Notes under the pieces: model-generated | What the model was told of the DNA's origin: nothing | What the model saw: only the letters and a program-made list of their open reading frames with translations | Database searches by the model: none | NCBI RefSeq assembly: GCF_030936135.1 | Contig: NC_082600.1 | Span: forward strand, 27,163,943 to 27,227,942 | Source of the DNA: Gavia stellata | Lineage: Eukaryota; Chordata; Aves; Gaviiformes; Gaviidae | Reading direction: 5' to 3' | Length of the DNA: 64,000 nucleotides | Shown: positions 9,601 to 19,034 of the stretch, one piece after another | Layout: each line of letters starts with the position of its first letter | Position numbering within the stretch: the first letter of the stretch is position 1 | Made by a program: the position numbers and the translations under genes

Positions 9601-12600
9601 TAAATTCACTTTGACAATATCTACTCAAGGGTGTTGAGAGAGCTGGCTGATGTCGTTGTGAGGCCACTCTTCATAATCTTTGAGAAGTCATGGAGATTGG
9701 GGGACATCCCAGAAGACTGGAATAAGGCTAATGTCACCCTCATCTACAAGAAGGGCTTAAAGGAGGATCCAGGAAATTATAGGCCCATCAGTCTTACTTC
9801 AGTCCCTGGGAAAGTTATGGAACGAATCCTCCTGGGGGCTATTACAAGTCAAATGAAGCATGTGATTGGGAAAAGCTATCATGGAGTCACCAAGGGCAAA
9901 TTGTGGTTGACAAACCTGATTGCCTTCTATGACAAAGTAGCCTGCTCAGTTGATGTGCGGCGAGCGGTGGACATTGTCTACCTGGATTTCTCCAGGGCTT
10001 TTGATGTGGTTTCCCACAGCCTCTTCCTAGAGAAACTGATGTGTTATGGTCTAGACAAGTGGTCTGTGCAGTGGGTGGGGAACTGGCTGACAGGCTGCAC
10101 CCAGAGGATGGTAGTAAATAGCTCCTTTTCAAACTGGCAACCGGTCATAAGTGGGGTCCCCCAGGGGTCGATATGGGGCCCAATGCTGTTTAATATCTTC
10201 ATAAGTGATCTGGATGATGGGATCAAGTGTACCCTGATGAAGTTTGCCAGTGATATCAAACTTGGTGGGAAAGTGGACACTTTGGAAGGGATAGCACCCT
10301 GCGGGAAGACCTGCATAGGCTGGAAGAGGGGGTTAACGAGAACCTTATGAAGTTCAGCGAAGACAAATGTAAGGTCTTGCACCTGGGAAAACATAATCCA
10401 GGAGTGCAGCACAGGCTGGGATCTATCTTCCTGGGGAGCAGGTCTGTGGAAAGGGACCTGGGGGTCCTGGTGGACAACAAGCTCAATATGAGTGAACAGT
10501 GTGCTGCTGCGGCAAAGGCGGCCAACAGGATGCTGGGTTGCATCAACAAGGACATCACCAGCAGAGATAAAGAAGTCATTACCCCACTCTACTCAGTTCT
10601 GTCTCAGCTCTAGTCAGGCCACACCTGGAATACTGTGTTCCATTTTGGTTCCCAGTGTACAAAAAAGATGTGGACAGGCTGGAGAGAGTCCAGAGAAGGG
10701 CCACAAAGATGATCAAAGGACTGGGAAGCCCACCATATGAGGAGAGTCTGAGAGAACTGGGTTTGTTCAGCCTTGAGAAAAGAAGGCTTAGAGGAGACCT
10801 TATTACCATGTTCCAGTATTTAAAGGGTGGCTACAAAGATGATGGAGACTCCCTTTTTACAAGGAGTCACATGGAAAAGATGGGGGGTAATGGGTACAAG
10901 TTACTCCTGGTGAGATTCCAATTGGGCACAAGAGGACAATTTTTCACAGTGAGAACATTGGAATAATCTCCCCAGGGAAGTGGTGGATTTCCCAACATTG
11001 GATGCTTTTAAGATTCAACTGGACAGTGCTGGGCCATCTTGCCTAGACTGTGCTTTTGTCAAGAAAGGTTGGACCAGATGATCCTTGAGGTCCCTTTCAA
11101 CCTGGTGTTATATGATTCTATCATTAATCTATCGATCTGAATGCATTCTGAAAAATGCAGTGATAAATATAAAAGTGAAAGACTAATCCAGGAATTGCTC
11201 TCCTGACAAAGAAAGACAGCTGTGAAACAGTTATAGGATGGAGGGTGTTGCTAGAGATTTCTAAATCTCTGCTGCATGCGGCGGCTCTAAGAACTGACTT
11301 TGGGGATGAGTGCTGGGTCCTTGTGAGCTCAGCATCCTCTCATCCTTGGGGTATCGTTCTGGACTTCTGTATTCTTTTCTGTTGCATTACCTGGTAAAGA
11401 AGATCACCAGAAGTGGGTACTGTTGCAGGTTCACTTCAGGTGCCAAAGTTATTAATGTGATTCTGATGCTTGGGTAATTGTATCCCTGGATATCTATATC
11501 TAGAGCATCTGTCCTGTACAGTAGATAACTGTTACTGTGCTGTTATTTCTTTAAGGGGCTGCTGTTCGTATTTGCTTTGTTTCTGGAGAAATGCTGCTCA
11601 TCATTTTTTCCAGTCATTGCAGCTAGAACAGGCTTGTGCAGGAAATGTTTTTTGTGTTTTGTCTAAAGATGCTAAAATTTCATCTTAGTTTGCTCTCCAG
11701 AAGGCAGCAGTTCCACAGTAAGTAGTTATTTGTTCTGGCAGAAATACTCTGAGAAGAAATTTCTGCAGGTCTCCTGGATTTAGCAATTGCAAGTGCTTTT
11801 TAAAAGTTGTTTGAAATGGTTGTCAAAGTTAGGGAATAGTAGCAGTAGTTGCTAGGCAGTGTGACTTTTTCCAAAACCTTTTTGTAAATGCATTACAACC
11901 TTGTCCTGAATTCAGCCTCTCAAGTGTACTTAACATTACCTTCCAATTAGACTGGTGATGTTCTACTGAACATGATGGCTTACTGCTATAAAATCTGTGT
12001 CATGCTGGTATCCCACATGCGTCATAAATGCATGCAGTAAAGCCTTACTGACAAGCTGCTTACAGTTCTGTATGGCTTTAAAGGTTTTTATGTATTGTGC
12101 CGGAGGAAGATGTCACCAAATATTGCAGAAACCTGTCCCTGGGGTTGGAGGGAGGTCTGGCCTTATGGATCTGTCTTATGCCTTGTGTTTCAGGGACAAC
12201 CCTTAACTGATGTGTGACCTTTAACATTTTCTTTTCCTTATGGTTACTAAGCAATTCTCAGTGAAAGAATTCTACCTGAAGATCATTCCATGGCGCCTTT
12301 TCACCTTTAGAGTATGTCCTGGCACAAAGGTGAGCCTCTTTCCATGTAGCTGTCACTGCACCTCCATGTTATTAGCTTGTGGTCCTTGTGCATGACAGTC
12401 TGATTTTTTGCTTTTGGAGAGAAGGGCTGCCACCCACAGAGCAACATTTTGTTGTGTAAAATTCAGACTTTGGAATTCCCTCTCAGTGCCTAAATTCTGC
12501 TAATATTTATGAATAGGAGCCAGTTGTATCACTCCTTTCTGCCTTTTGTCCCAATCCTAGGCAAAAATCTTGATTTTTATATTTTTTAAAATTTATTTAT

Positions 12601-15600
12601 TTTTTTATGTTTCTCTTGTTTATTTTCCTCATAACCTTGCTAAAATGCTGTGATTGTGTCCACTGAAGCCCCTAGGCTAGGGTGTAAGGTTTGAGGCAGC
12701 CTCCCAGCTGAAGTCTGCATGCTTGAAATAGTGTTCCTGTTAACTGCATCTGCATGGGTGAGCAGAAAAAGTCGTAGAGTGCAAGTGGTGTTGCTCTGTC
12801 TACTGAACATGCTCTGCCTTTTGCATGATGGGTTTACCCTTTCTTGCATCTTTTTGCTGCTAGTTTTCATACCTTGGTCCTGACCCTGTGCACAAGTTAC
12901 TGACACTGGTGGTGGATGATGGGATCCAACCCCCTGTGGAGCTCAGCTGCAAGGAGAGGAACATCTTGGCAGCCACTTTCATTCGCTCTCTGCATAAAAA
13001 TATAGGTAAAGGGGTGGTGAGGTGGGTACAGTAGTCAGGAAGTTAGCACTTGAGTGTGCTAATTTCCCTTGGGAATGAAGATTGTCAGCACTCTGTGACT
13101 TCCGAGGAGAACTCTGATTCCTGGAGTCTCATGTTCTGTTCCTGTTGGTGCTTCCAATGAATTTCATTGTGCCAGCTGTTTCTTTTCAGTTTGGCTTTTC
13201 TGTCAGGCTTTTCAAAAGTGTGCCTGTGAGTATCTGAATGTCAGCAAGACTAACTACAAACTGCCTTTAGAGTTCTGTTTCCAAACGTTGCTGTAATAAA
13301 CTCATCCTTGGGCTGTAAAGCTGACCTGTGCAGTTAGTCTTAGAAATGCCTTCTAGGTGTTCAAGGTGTTGACAGCTCAGGCCTGACTGAAACTGTCACT
13401 ATTCTCAGGAGGCTCAGAGACCTTCCAGGACAAAGTGAACTTCTTCCAGCGAGAGCTACGTCAGGTGCATATGAAAAGACCTCATTCAAAGGTCACGCTG
13501 AAGGTCAGCCGTCACTGTCTGCTGGAATCGGTGAGTGTACAGGTCACTTTGCTTAAGCCCAGTGCTTCCTCCATCCTTTTTCTTCTGCTAAGTGCCTAAA
13601 GAAATCCAAACTGGCATGTGCTAGGGCAACCACACTAAAAATGATTAGTCCTTCTGTTTCAAGGCAGATACCAGTTGACAGCTTGAGACAGGAAAAAGAA
13701 AAAAATAAAAATAAATCTCAGGGTAGCTCATCTGTGTTCAGGTTTTGGTATTGTGTGGGATGCTGTGTTTCTTCTCTACAGCCAGTAAGATCAGATCAAT
13801 TTCTTAAGTAATTAGGAAACTTCAGCTCTGATAAATTTTTAAGGAACTCGTCGCAGAGTAGATAAATCCCTGAGAGATGTCTAGGGTAAATGCATGCCTA
13901 GCCTGTAAAAGCAGGAAATCTGCTGGTGCTATTCTGTCCCCACTTTACATTGGAACCTGAGGCCCAGAAAGAGACTGTCTACCTGGACCAGATTTGGGAG
14001 CAGAACCTAGAGATCCTGAGTCTTTAACTACTGTTTTTCTGGTACAGAGCCATTCAGTGAGATAAGCTGTCAAGTCAGATGTTACTGAGCTGCATGCGTG
14101 AAAGTCTTGCATCAGCAGGCTTCTGGTAGTGGTTCAGTGTGATGATCAAATATTCTGTAGAGTCCTTGAGTTAAGTCTTCACCGATGCTGACCTGAGTTG
14201 TCGTGTTTCTGAAATCGAACTTAAGAAAGAGTCATTCGTATAATACAGTTCTTAACTGACATTCTAAATACTGTGTATGCAGGGCAGGCAGTTATCCTGA
14301 CTTTATTGTTTCCACATGTGTCTCACAACAGTAATGTTATAAAGATGGAAAAGAACATTTCTGGGGAAAGCAGGAGTGGCTGGGATTTCCCTTGATTTAC
14401 ACTCAGTAAATCTGTGTTTTGGAATATTTTCTGCATGTACAAGCTTGCAGTGTTTACGAGATTATGTTAGGTTAATAGCTTGCTATGAAATGACTTCACT
14501 TCTAAACAGTATTTCCATGACTATTTTTTCCCGCTGTTTTGGAAATTCCTGCACTTTCAAGAGCGCTGGTGTTACAGCCTAGTAAGACAAAATAAATTAA
14601 GTGCCATAATAATAATAAATGTAAGCTTTAGTGTCCAAGGTTGACAGGCACAATGAATGTGAAGGATGTGTTTAGCCCAGAGGTGTGACTAGCATGATGC
14701 TCTAACCTATTTGAAGATAAGCTAAGCCAAAGCTACCTGTATGACTGAGGACTGCTGTGTAGCTTTTTTATATTTTCTTTAATTGGAATCCAGAATTGGG
14801 ACACAGGAAGTTCTAGACACTTGAAATATTTTTTTACTTTTTTGCATCCTGACTTGCTTTAAGCATGATCTCAGTGAACCCTTCAAGCTATTTTCTAATG
14901 CTCTCTGAAATGTTCCTTTTTTAAATCTTAACTCGTGGGCTGACAGTGCTTTACAGAAATTGCTCCTTCCCACAGACATTTTAATACTTTACTGCAGCCT
15001 TGAGAGGGATACATTTGTGCTGTGCTAAGACCTCACACTGGTCTTAAAATAAGCTGTATTTATGTGGATAATGTGTCTCATAATAGAAAATGAGGAATTG
15101 GCTTCTGTGGCTTTGGACAAATAAGAATTAGACCTTAGGAGTTCCTAATTCTCAGTTTTATACTTTAGAGTACTAGACTGTTTCTTGGTTTTTATGTTGC
15201 TTAAATTGCCCATCCACATGTGCAGGATTGCATATTGGTTATGGGGTGCCAAGCAGTAATGGTTGCTGCTATTTTCTTTTTCTTTTTTTTTTTTTTTCAG
15301 TCTTTTAAAGCAACACGAAATTTTTCTGTTTCTGACTGGAGCAAAAACTTTGAAGTGATTTTTCAGGATGAAGAAGGTGAGTTATCCTGTGTATGTGTTT
15401 GAGGAGGAAGTGAAAGGAATGACGGTGGAGTAGTTCTAGTCTGAAATTCTCATTTCTTGTAGTATGTCTATCCTTTGTGGCTTTCCAGCCCTTTCACTTT
15501 CTCACAGATGTTAGTGAATTATCCGGCTGGTGCTGTTCTATCCCTACTTTACATAGGGACTTGAGGCCCAAATGAAAAATATTAGCCCTAGGTTTGGAAT

Positions 15601-18600
15601 CTAGAGTTCTGGAGTCCCTGCCTACTGCTTTTTTGCTATGGAGCTGTTCACTGTGATGAGCTCTCATGTCAGGTAATACTGAGCAGCATGCATGAAACTC
15701 TTGAATTGATGATCCATGGATGACCAAGCTTGTTTTATCTTGTAGCTCTGGACTGGGGAGGTCCGCGCAGAGAGTGGTTTGAGCTCATCTGTAAGGCGTT
15801 GTTTGATACCACCAATCAACTCTTTACTCGCTTTAGTGATAACAACCAGGCCTTGGTGAGTCTGCAGTTCCTACGCTGAATGCACGGAACTGTGTGCATT
15901 GATATGCTGCTGGTTAAATAATGCTGCTGCTAAATTCATTAAGTGGTGTGCAACCTTACCCATTCTTTAGCTTGCCTGCACAGTCACTTCCAGTGCCTTT
16001 CTCAAAGCTTTGCTTAATGATCTTAACCCATTGAAGTGTCAAAGAACTGGCTGGATAAACAGCAGAGGATAATCAGTCAGCAGGGAAAGCTGGATTTCTG
16101 GGCAAGAGGAGGTGGCATCAGAGTGCCCAGAGGTTTTGTTGGGTCTGGATGTCTCAGAATCCATTTCTGCTCTGGTACAGCTTCTGGCCTATGCATGTGA
16201 ATCATTTTGTATTCTTCCTAGGCAGGCTCAGGCATTTTATTTATATTGCTTGGCTTTGAGGATATTGCGCTAAAGCTCCTGGGGCAGCCTGAGAGATGCA
16301 GTGACTTGAACTGGTCCCATACTTGCTATTTGTGCTAGTCTTGTCTGGTACTTGGGTGTTTCATTTTCCTTCCTCTTCGCAGGTGCATCCAAATCCAGGG
16401 CGTCCCACATATTTACGACTCAAAGTGTATGAATTTGCAGGCCGCTTAGTAGGAAAATGTCTTTATGAATCATCTCTGGGAGGTGCTTACAAACAACTGG
16501 TTCGAGCTCGCTTCACCCGATCCTTCCTGGCTCAGATCATAGGACTTCGTATGCATTACAAGGTAAAGCTTCCCAGCCTTATCTGAAGCCTGTATTGGTC
16601 TGGGGAGGGGTTGAACATTGGTGTAGTAGAAGCAGATCCAGAGTCCTGGTTAACAATGTATGGTGGTTTTTTTTTTTCTTTCCTCCATGTCCCTGCCTTC
16701 TTTTTATTTCACACAGTATTTTGAAACAGATGACCCAGAATTCTATAAATCCAAAGTTTGTTTCATACTGAACAATGATGTGAGTGAAATGGATCTGGTC
16801 TTTGCTGAAGAGAAGTATAGCAAAACAGGACAACTGGAGAAGGTGAGGGAGGCAGTTCCTGAAGGTGAGACAGTTTAACTCTGCCTATAGCAGGGGTGGG
16901 CAAGAACTCTGCTATGTGCCACAGAAAATTGAGCTTACTCTGGGCAGTAGCTCTTTGCTTGGGTTTATTCTGGTTGGGAGTTCAGGTTTGGGGAATGCTG
17001 CCAGTCACACTCATATCAAGTGTTCTCCTGTTTTCAGGTGGTGGAACTGGTCGCAGGAGGGGCTCAAGTACCAGTGACCAATGAAAACAAAACCTTGTAT
17101 CTAAATCTGCTTGCACAGTACAGGCTAGCTAATCAGGTTAGGGAGGAGGTGGATCACTTCCTGAAAGGTAACATGCTGTCTGCTCCCCGCATCTTTCTGC
17201 CCTTAACGTCCCAGGGGATAGCACTTGCTCCTTTTCTCTCCACTTCTTTTCCAGGTCTTAATGAGCTAGTTCCTGAGAACCTCCTGGCTATTTTTGATGA
17301 GAATGAGCTTGAGGTAATTGCTGCCTCCCTACGCATCTCTAGCCTTGCTTCCCCTCCTCTCTGGCAAATGAAGCGCTTTCTGGGTCTGGAATAAAGCCAA
17401 AATGTTTCTTCTCTAAGCATTTTAAACACTCGTAATTTGCACGGTAGCTGTTGCCTTGTTTCCTGGGCTCCTGACTTTCTGACTACAGTCTCTTGCCTTT
17501 CAGTTGCTTATGTGTGGTACTGGAGATATCAGTGTCTGTGACTTCAAGGCACATGCTGTAGTGGTAGGAGGATCTTGGCACTTCCGTGAGAAGGTAAGTG
17601 AAAGGGTTTCTCCCTCCTGCTTGCTGAAACCAGTTATCCCAACTACGGCAGAAGACAACTTAAACTGGGAACAGATTTCTTGGTTGGAAATTAGGCTTCC
17701 AGAAGGACAAACTGGAAGGTTCAGGGGTCAGGAGTAGGGCTGCACGCGTTATGAAATAGTGTTTCCCCCTAGAGATATCCTTCAGCCTGGCTGACTAGAG
17801 ATCATGCTTAATCAGTTACCAGCAGAAAAAAATCAGCAGCAATAGTCTTTTTAAGAAAATCCAACAAAGTACTAATGAAGGACAGTTCAGCCAGGAATCA
17901 GGAGGAATTGGTGGGAGTTATTGCTGCTGAAGATGTTCATGGTGATATACTTATCTCTAAAGGATGCTTGAAGATCATGATTGCAGCCCACATGGAGTGT
18001 TTGGAGTTCAGTGCTGTGGTAAAGACTACTGATGCGGTAGCCTAAATTTGTAATTGTTCCCATCCCTCCCTGCCATTCCCAGTGGGAGGGGTATGGGAAT
18101 GGTAGCAGCTTCATTTAGAAAAATAGTGGAAGCTGCCAGAACACCCAAGATGAAAAGAGGCTGGGAGTACAAGCTTCTAGCTGTAAACACTGAGATGGTT
18201 CCACCTTCCTGCAAAAGTACCAGAGGATGTGAAAAAGCAAAAGATTAGCATAGTGCAAGAAGCAAACGAGCTTCCGCATTGTAAACCTACCTCATTGCCT
18301 ACGCAGGTATTTCTAAAAATAAAATATGTGGGGAGAAGCCTTTCTGCTTTAAGGGAAAGGACTGGTGGGAGGTTAGTAGTGTGGGGCACCTCTTAACTTG
18401 GTAAGAAGAAGCTATGTAATACTTGCCTCTGTGTGTCACCCTGGTAAAACAAAAAAATTCTGACAATTAGTAGAGCACGTGCTTGCGAGGGCAATTGACT
18501 GATCTTCTTGCAACTTGCTTATGTGCTTATTTGATTTGCTTGGCTGACCTGGCTTTACCTTTCCTGTTTCCTAACAGGTCATGAGGTGGTTTTGGACTGT

Positions 18601-19034
18601 GGTCTCCAGTTTCACGCAGGAAGAGCTGGCCAGACTCTTGCAGTTCACAACTGGTTCCTCCCAGCTGCCCCCAGGAGGGTTTGCTGCACTCTGTCCATCC
18701 TTCCAAATCATTGCAGCTCCAACTCACAGTACTTTGCCAACAGCCCACACTTGGCAAGTATCTTGGGGTGGTAGGACTTTCTGCATTGTGCTTTTGGGAA
18801 TGACACCAGCTAGTTGTGGTGGGCAAACAGTGTAATGTGTGTGACACTCGTGTCAACCCATCTAAAAGCAGCTGATGGGGATGGTCCCCTCTCAGATCTA
18901 GTCTGAATGGAATTCTTCTTTTGTTTTACAGTTTTAACCAGCTGTGCCTCCCTACTTATGACTCCTATGAAGAAGTGCACAAGATGCTGCAGCTAGCAAT
19001 CAGCGAGGGTTGTGAGGGCTTTGGCATGCTGTGA
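6367..19034 (+). CDS. AREL1: AREL1, apoptosis-resistant HECT E3 ubiquitin ligase (5' end outside window)
   Basis: Sixteen exons join to 2229 nt (742 codons plus TGA) in one unbroken frame and match human AREL1/KIAA0317 from residue 82 to the C-terminus with no net length change. That implies an 823-residue protein whose first 81 residues, including the N-terminal hydrophobic segment, are left of the window. The order is a filamin-type Ig-like repeat (exons at 6367 and 7602), a middle region with an acidic Glu/Asp-Ser stretch and a Lys-rich patch (exon at 8767), then the HECT domain from about residue 483 (exons at 15301-19034). The catalytic Cys, equivalent to human 790, is in an HTCFNQLC context at the last exon junction. 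Known role: it attaches ubiquitin to the IAP antagonists SMAC, HtrA2 and ARTS and so limits apoptosis. Fourteen of the fifteen introns are GT-AG; the last is GC-AG. Confidence 0.97.
6605..7601 (+). other. AREL1 intron
   Basis: GT-AG intron of 997 bp. AT-rich, with no gene, repeat or element recognised. Confidence 0.85.
7602..7771 (+). CDS. AREL1: AREL1 exon, filamin-type repeat end
   Basis: Acceptor TGCTTCAG, donor GTGAGT. It encodes [13 protein letters not shown] through HNYSLSIHE, equivalent to residues about 161-217. Confidence 0.96.
7850..8030 (+). CDS. AREL1: AREL1 exon
   Basis: Acceptor CTGTTTAG, donor GTGAGT, after a 78-bp intron. It encodes LGPQEEES through DIIVLS, including the conserved [14 protein letters not shown] segment, equivalent to residues 218-277. 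Confidence 0.96.
8031..8766 (+). other. AREL1 intron
   Basis: GT-AG intron of 736 bp ending TTTCCCCTAG. No element recognised. Confidence 0.85.
8767..9014 (+). CDS. AREL1: AREL1 exon, acidic/Ser-rich linker
   Basis: Acceptor CCCTAG, donor GTAGAT. It encodes [12 protein letters not shown] through YCYVSPK. An acidic [10 protein letters not shown] run followed by a KVKKPKK patch marks a flexible linker. The stretch after FEAYLYDAP is the least similar to human. Confidence 0.95.
9015..12251 (+). other. AREL1 intron containing a CR1 element
   Basis: GT-AG intron of 3237 bp, the longest fully visible one in AREL1. Its centre is occupied by the CR1 at about 9625-11125. Outside the CR1 no feature was recognised. 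Confidence 0.85.
9625..11125 (+). mobile_element. CR1 LINE, 5'-truncated, sense to AREL1
   Basis: The plus strand encodes a CR1-type reverse transcriptase. It has [16 protein letters not shown] and [16 protein letters not shown] near 9710-9830, motif [13 protein letters not shown] near 9985, motif [15 protein letters not shown] near 10155-10190 and motif [10 protein letters not shown] near 10240. CR1 normally has FADD in motif C, so a catalytic Asp is lost. Frame changes near 10345 and 10613-10655 split the ORF. The 3' end reads GGTTGGACCAGATGATCCTTGAGGTCCC and then an ATTCTAT repeat, the CR1 terminus. The 5' part (ORF1 and endonuclease) is missing, as is usual for CR1 copies. The left boundary is approximate. 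Confidence 0.93.
12252..12329 (+). CDS. AREL1: AREL1 exon (78 nt)
   Basis: Acceptor GTTACTAAG, donor GTGAGC. It encodes [26 protein letters not shown], residues 361-386, phase 0 at both ends. The acceptor has a purine-containing, weak pyrimidine tract. Confidence 0.95.
12330..12863 (+). other. AREL1 intron
   Basis: GT-AG intron of 534 bp. It holds an AT-rich low-complexity stretch at about 12570-12610 and nothing else recognised. Confidence 0.85.
12864..13005 (+). CDS. AREL1: AREL1 exon
   Basis: Acceptor TGCTGCTAG, donor GTAAAG. It encodes [20 protein letters not shown] through FIRSLHKNI, residues 387-433. Confidence 0.96.
13409..13530 (+). CDS. AREL1: AREL1 exon
   Basis: Acceptor ATTCTCAG, donor GTGAGT. 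It encodes [20 protein letters not shown] through HCLLES, residues about 434-474, just before the HECT domain. Confidence 0.96.
13531..15300 (+). other. AREL1 intron with SINE-like repeat copy
   Basis: GT-AG intron of 1770 bp. It contains repeat copy A at about 13918-14130 and ends in a run of 15 T directly before the CAG acceptor (15283-15300). Confidence 0.85.
13918..14130 (-). repeat. Ancient SINE (MIR/CORE-like) copy A
   Basis: CCCCACTTTACATTGGAACC, GAGGCCCAGAAAGAGA, GGGAGCAGAACC and TCCTGAGTCTTTAACTACTG follow the reverse complement of a tRNA-derived CORE/MIR-type SINE. The same order recurs about 1.6 kb away at 15522-15720. Family assignment is from memory of the consensus and needs a RepeatMasker run. 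Confidence 0.55.
15301..15376 (+). CDS. AREL1: AREL1 exon, start of HECT domain
   Basis: The acceptor is a T15 run followed by CAG; donor GTGAGT. It encodes [25 protein letters not shown], residues 475-499, where the HECT N-lobe begins. Confidence 0.96.
15522..15720 (-). repeat. Ancient SINE (MIR/CORE-like) copy B
   Basis: This lies in the 369-bp intron at 15377-15745. It aligns with copy A over about 200 bp by eye, sharing CTGGTGCT, ACTTTACAT, GAGGCCCA, TCTAGAG or CCTAGAG, and further on GAGC-GCATGC-TGAAA in the same order. Similarity continues past the part that resembles the SINE consensus. Confidence 0.55.
15746..15855 (+). CDS. AREL1: AREL1 exon, HECT N-lobe
   Basis: Acceptor CTTGTAG, donor GTGAGT. 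It encodes [20 protein letters not shown] through NNQAL. The GGPRREWF segment is a hallmark of HECT domains. Confidence 0.97.
15856..16382 (+). other. AREL1 intron
   Basis: GT-AG intron of 527 bp. No element recognised. Confidence 0.85.
16383..16562 (+). CDS. AREL1: AREL1 exon, HECT N-lobe
   Basis: Acceptor CTTCGCAG, donor GTAAAG. It encodes [20 protein letters not shown] through IIGLRMHYK, including [10 protein letters not shown], residues 537-596, phase 0 at both ends. Confidence 0.97.
16717..16842 (+). CDS. AREL1: AREL1 exon, HECT
   Basis: Acceptor TTTCACACAG, donor GTGAGG. It encodes [20 protein letters not shown] through GQLEK, residues 597-638, phase 0. Confidence 0.97.
17038..17167 (+). 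CDS. AREL1: AREL1 exon, HECT
   Basis: Acceptor CTGTTTTCAG, donor GTAACA (non-consensus at +4). It encodes [20 protein letters not shown] through EEVDHFLK, residues 639-681. Confidence 0.96.
17255..17313 (+). CDS. AREL1: AREL1 exon (59 nt), HECT
   Basis: Acceptor TTTTCCAG, donor GTAATT, after an 87-bp intron. It encodes [20 protein letters not shown], the E2-binding/hinge-side part of HECT, residues about 682-701. Confidence 0.96.
17504..17593 (+). CDS. AREL1: AREL1 exon, HECT
   Basis: Acceptor GCCTTTCAG, donor GTAAGT. It encodes [20 protein letters not shown] through HFREK, residues 702-731, phase 0. It contains the conserved LLMCGTGDI block. Confidence 0.97.
17594..18577 (+). other. AREL1 intron
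   Basis: GT-AG intron of 984 bp. No element recognised. Confidence 0.85.
18578..18753 (+). CDS. AREL1: AREL1 exon, HECT C-lobe up to the catalytic Cys
   Basis: Acceptor CTAACAG. It encodes [20 protein letters not shown] through LPTAHT plus TG, the first two bases of the catalytic Cys codon. The donor is GCAAGT, a GC-type donor. Ending at the nearby GT instead would put TAA in frame in the next exon. Confidence 0.95.
18754..18931 (+). other. AREL1 GC-AG intron
   Basis: The intron is 178 bp, starts GCAAGT and ends TTTTACAG. It is the only non-GT donor among the fifteen AREL1 introns in the window, and it interrupts the catalytic Cys codon. Confidence 0.9.
18932..19034 (+). CDS. AREL1: AREL1 last coding exon, HECT C-lobe end
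   Basis: The acceptor TTTTACAG is followed by T, completing the Cys codon. It then encodes [20 protein letters not shown] through EGCEGFGML and TGA at 19032-19034. This is the HECT C-terminal tail, ending as in human AREL1. Confidence 0.97.

Noticed and set aside
9887..10412. Minus-strand open frames over the CR1
   Set aside because: They are shadows of the plus-strand CR1 reverse transcriptase.
18754..18763. GT at 18758 as the regular donor of the last AREL1 intron
   Set aside because: It would add four bases, lose the catalytic Cys and create TAA immediately. The GC donor at 18754 gives the conserved HTCFNQLC. Kept only as a possible alternative site.
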